A stretch of 64,000 nt of DNA from contig NZ_LGDV01000025.1 in assembly GCF_001280015.1 (NCBI RefSeq), forward strand, positions 62,001 to 126,000, given 5' to 3'. Below the pieces are notes generated by a model. It ran no database searches. It was given only the letters and a program-made list of their open reading frames with translations, and was not told the origin of the DNA. Of the stretch, positions 62,106 through 64,000 are shown piece after piece (position 1 is the first letter of the stretch; every line of letters begins with the position of its first letter). The position numbers and the translations under genes are program-made. This DNA comes from Streptomyces sp. MMG1121. GTDB lineage: Bacteria; Actinomycetota; Actinomycetes; Streptomycetales; Streptomycetaceae.

Positions 62106-63269
62106 TCAGCGCCCGGACAGCGCCTCCCGTACGGCGGCGAGGTCGTCGTCCGACGCCAACCCGGCGTGATACAGCCGCAGTTCCGTCGCGCCTTGCGCAC
62201 GCGCGCGTGCCGCGTCCGCCGCGAGCGCGCCGGGGCTGCCGCCCATCCCGGAGACCACGGTGAAGTTGGCGGCGATCACCGTCTCCTGACGGGCGTGTTC
62301 GGCGAAGGGTGCCAGCAGGGCCGTACCGCCCGCGCACGGCACGACCACGCCGTCGGCGACGCAGAGGACGCGGGCGGGGTCGACGCCGGCGTTGGCGCCG
62401 CAGTGGTGGGAGACCGGGTCGGCGTGCAGCAGCACCTGGAAGCCGGCCGGCGCGGCGGCGCGTACGGCGGCGACGGCCTCCTCCTGGAGGGTGCCGGCGG
62501 TGTTGTCGCGCCACGCGCGCGTGCGGGCCGCCGCCTCCTCGCCGAGCAGCTTGACGACCGTCGGCCAGCCCTCGTCGTCCGCCGCGCCCCGCCACAGCGG
62601 CTCCAGCGCGTCGCGCACGGAGGCGGCCAACGCGTCGGCGTCCAGGCCCTGTTCGCCGTACCCGGCGCGGCAGGACGGGCAGAAGCACAGGGACATCAGA
62701 TACTGCCCGGCCGCCCCGAGGCCGACCCCGCCGATCTTGTCGTGGGCGTGCAGATGCGCGAGCCCGTACCAGCCGAGGGACTCCAGCTCGGTGCCGTGCG
62801 CGCCCGGGCGTACGGCGGCCTCGGCGGCCAGGTCGACCAGGTACGCGCGCGTGGCGGGCTGGGCGATGCAGGGTGCCCAGGGGTAGTGGTCGCCGTAGGC
62901 GTTGACGACCGAGGTGTCCGGATGTTCGGCGCCCAGGCGCGAGTTGTGGGCGAGGACGACCCAGGTGTGCACTGCGAGACCGGCCGCCGCGAGGGCCCGT
63001 GCGGCCTCGCCGTAGGCGTCGCCGGGGGCCCAGCGCCCGGCGGGGTACGGCCGAAGACCCCGGCCCGTCCAGCGGTCGCCGGGCGGGTAGAGGGTGGCCG
63101 CGTACTCGGCGGTGACGATGCGGTGGCGGGGGTGGCGGGGGGTCAGGGCGCGGGTGGAGTGGTAGGCGGCGGCGAGGGTCACCTGCTCGACGCCGAGCCC
63201 GGCCAGGCGCGCGGGCGCCGCGGGGTCCCCGTTGACGTCCCAGGGGTAGACGAACGCCGACGCCTTCAC
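62106..63269 (-). CDS. Hypothetical protein, probable TIM-barrel, with CxxC motif
   Basis: 387 residues, no family I can name. It begins MKASAFVYPWDVNGDPAAPARLAGLGVEQVTLAAAYHSTRAL, followed by alternating strands and helices. Notable are LAVHTWVVLAHNSRLG, the paired cysteines in MSLCFCPSCRAGYG near residue 190, and DPVSHHCGANAGVDPARV. The pattern suggests a TIM-barrel, perhaps a glycoside-hydrolase or isomerase relative with a metal-binding knuckle. It has no signal peptide. ATG 63269 overlaps the stop of the KdgD-like gene (ATGA), so a role in sugar-acid metabolism is possible. Confidence 0.7.
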   Translation of the reverse strand: MKASAFVYPWDVNGDPAAPARLAGLGVEQVTLAAAYHSTRALTPRHPRHRIVTAEYAATLYPPGDRWTGRGLRPYPAGRWAPGDAYGEAARALAAAGLAVHTWVVLAHNSRLGAEHPDTSVVNAYGDHYPWAPCIAQPATRAYLVDLAAEAAVRPGAHGTELESLGWYGLAHLHAHDKIGGVGLGAAGQYLMSLCFCPSCRAGYGEQGLDADALAASVRDALEPLWRGAADDEGWPTVVKLLGEEAAARTRAWRDNTAGTLQEEAVAAVRAAAPAGFQVLLHADPVSHHCGANAGVDPARVLCVADGVVVPCAGGTALLAPFAEHARQETVIAANFTVVSGMGGSPGALAADAARARAQGATELRLYHAGLASDDDLAAVREALSGR

Positions 63270-64000
63270 GCGTCCCCCTCCAGCAGCGCGTATCCCCGCT
63301 CGATCAGCTGGGCGAGCTGTTTGACGTGGTCCTCCGACGGCTCGTGCAGCGGCGGCCGGACCTCGCCGACGTCCAGGCCGCGCAGCCGTACGCCCGCCTT
63401 GACGAGGGAGACGGCGTAGCCGCTGCCCTGGGTACGCAGTTCCACGAACGGACGGTAGAAGCCGTCCAGCAGGCGCCGTACGGTCGCCGCGTCGCCCTCG
63501 TTCAGGGCGCGGTGGTGGGCGAGGGCGATCTCGGGGGCGAAGCAGAAGACGGCCGAGGAGTACAGGGTGATGCCGAGGGCCCGGTAGGCGAGCTGGGTCT
63601 GCTCGGCGGTGGGCAGGCCGTTGAAGTACAGGAAGTCGCCCGGGACCTCGGTGCGCACGGCGCTGACGATCCGCTGCATGAGGTCGAGGTCGCCGAGGCC
63701 GTCCTTGAGGCCGATGATCCCCTCGGTGCGGGCGAGTCCGACCACCGTCGGCGGGGTGAAGACGGCGTTGTCGCGCTGGTAGACGATCACCGGCAGCGCG
63801 GTGGCCGCGGCGACCTCCCGGTAGTGCCGCAGCAGGCCCTCCCGGCCGGCCCGGACGAGGTACGGAGGCATGGCGAGCAGGCCGTCGGCGCCGGCCTCCG
63901 CGGCCAAGCGCGCGTAGCGCACGGCGAGCGCTGTGCCGTATCCGGCGCCCGCGACCACCGGGACGCGCCCGTCGGCGGCCTCCACGGCCACCCGGACGCA
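63266..64000 (-). CDS. 5-dehydro-4-deoxyglucarate dehydratase-like protein (KdgD), start beyond window
   Basis: The C-terminal 245 residues of a DHDPS-family enzyme. It carries VPVVAGAGYGTALAVRYARLAAEAGADGLLAMPPYLVRAG, the catalytic Tyr in VIVYQRDNAVFTP, the Schiff-base lysine in GIIGLKDGLGDLDLM and the KdgD-like LYFNGLPTAEQTQLAYRALGITLYSSAVFCFAPE. KdgD converts 5-keto-4-deoxyglucarate to 2-oxoglutarate semialdehyde, the substrate of the aldehyde dehydrogenase type encoded at 42-44 kb. The 5' end lies past 64000. Confidence 0.85.
   Translation of the reverse strand, partial: CVRVAVEAADGRVPVVAGAGYGTALAVRYARLAAEAGADGLLAMPPYLVRAGREGLLRHYREVAAATALPVIVYQRDNAVFTPPTVVGLARTEGIIGLKDGLGDLDLMQRIVSAVRTEVPGDFLYFNGLPTAEQTQLAYRALGITLYSSAVFCFAPEIALAHHRALNEGDAATVRRLLDGFYRPFVELRTQGSGYAVSLVKAGVRLRGLDVGEVRPPLHEPSEDHVKQLAQLIERGYALLEGDA

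Noticed and set aside
1..64000. Prophage, insertion sequence, integrative element or tRNA gene
   Set aside because: No transposase, integrase, phage structural gene, flanking repeat pair or tRNA T-loop sequence was seen on either strand.

Overview
The window is very GC-rich, with densely packed genes, GTG and TTG starts, and long runs of translationally coupled genes (ATGA, GTGA and TTGA overlaps). A cobalamin gene cluster is followed by an ectABCD cluster. Together with an LAETG-anchored protein of the SCO1860 type, a DinB/DUF664 protein and a mycothiol-isomerase-type protein, this points to the chromosome of a Streptomyces species. The gene order resembles the SCO184x-SCO189x part of S. coelicolor; that is my recollection and was not searched.

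Layout. 1-6.5 kb: start of an ABC-F ATPase, a secreted-type zinc metallopeptidase, a VOC protein, a conserved unknown, an alpha/beta hydrolase, a class II aldolase and a GH25 lysozyme. 6.6-8.2 kb: a PiT phosphate transporter with a PHO-box-like repeat upstream, a small partner membrane protein and a strong terminator. 8.3-26.6 kb: a cobalamin riboswitch, then cobD-cobQ-cobN-chelatase-cobO-cobB-cobI, an opposing ZIP metal transporter, and cobM-cobL-cbiG/cobJ-cobH-cbiX-cobC. Nearly every junction is a stop/start overlap. The set mixes late cobalt insertion (CobN plus a fused ChlI/ChlD partner) with early-pathway elements (CbiG, CbiX).

26.7-33.2 kb: an LAETG surface protein, an amidohydrolase, a polar amino-acid ABC importer with a readable promoter and palindrome, a class V aminotransferase and a DinB protein. 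33.5-36.7 kb: ectABCD (ectoine and hydroxyectoine) closed by a bidirectional terminator. 36.7-50.9 kb: mixed single genes, including a GlxA-type regulator coupled to a GNAT gene, an MFS pump, an IclR/aldehyde-dehydrogenase divergon, a solitary class B-type PBP, an AzgA-like purine permease, a class B-type acid phosphatase and a small cluster of unknown genes with an apparent frameshift.

51-60 kb: a pectin/uronate locus on the minus strand, read in the order GntR regulator, DHDPS-family aldolase/dehydratase, IlvD-type sugar-acid dehydratase, sugar ABC permeases, oxidoreductase, sugar-binding protein, rhamnogalacturonan acetylesterase, pectate lyase. The import part is broken in two independent places. 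Permease 1 has an in-frame amber codon, and a deletion-like junction truncates the oxidoreductase and removes the start and signal peptide of the binding protein. Two LacI-type palindromes lie upstream of the permeases. 60-64 kb: an MBL-fold hydrolase, a TIGR03086-type protein, a multiply frameshifted MFS remnant, an unknown CxxC protein and the 3' part of a KdgD-like gene.

No tRNA, rRNA, CRISPR array, insertion sequence or prophage was seen. I found no clear-cut new system. The most unusual things are the decayed pectin-import operon with intact enzymes, the mixed cobalamin pathway, and a possible 18-codon leader ORF between the riboswitch and cobD.
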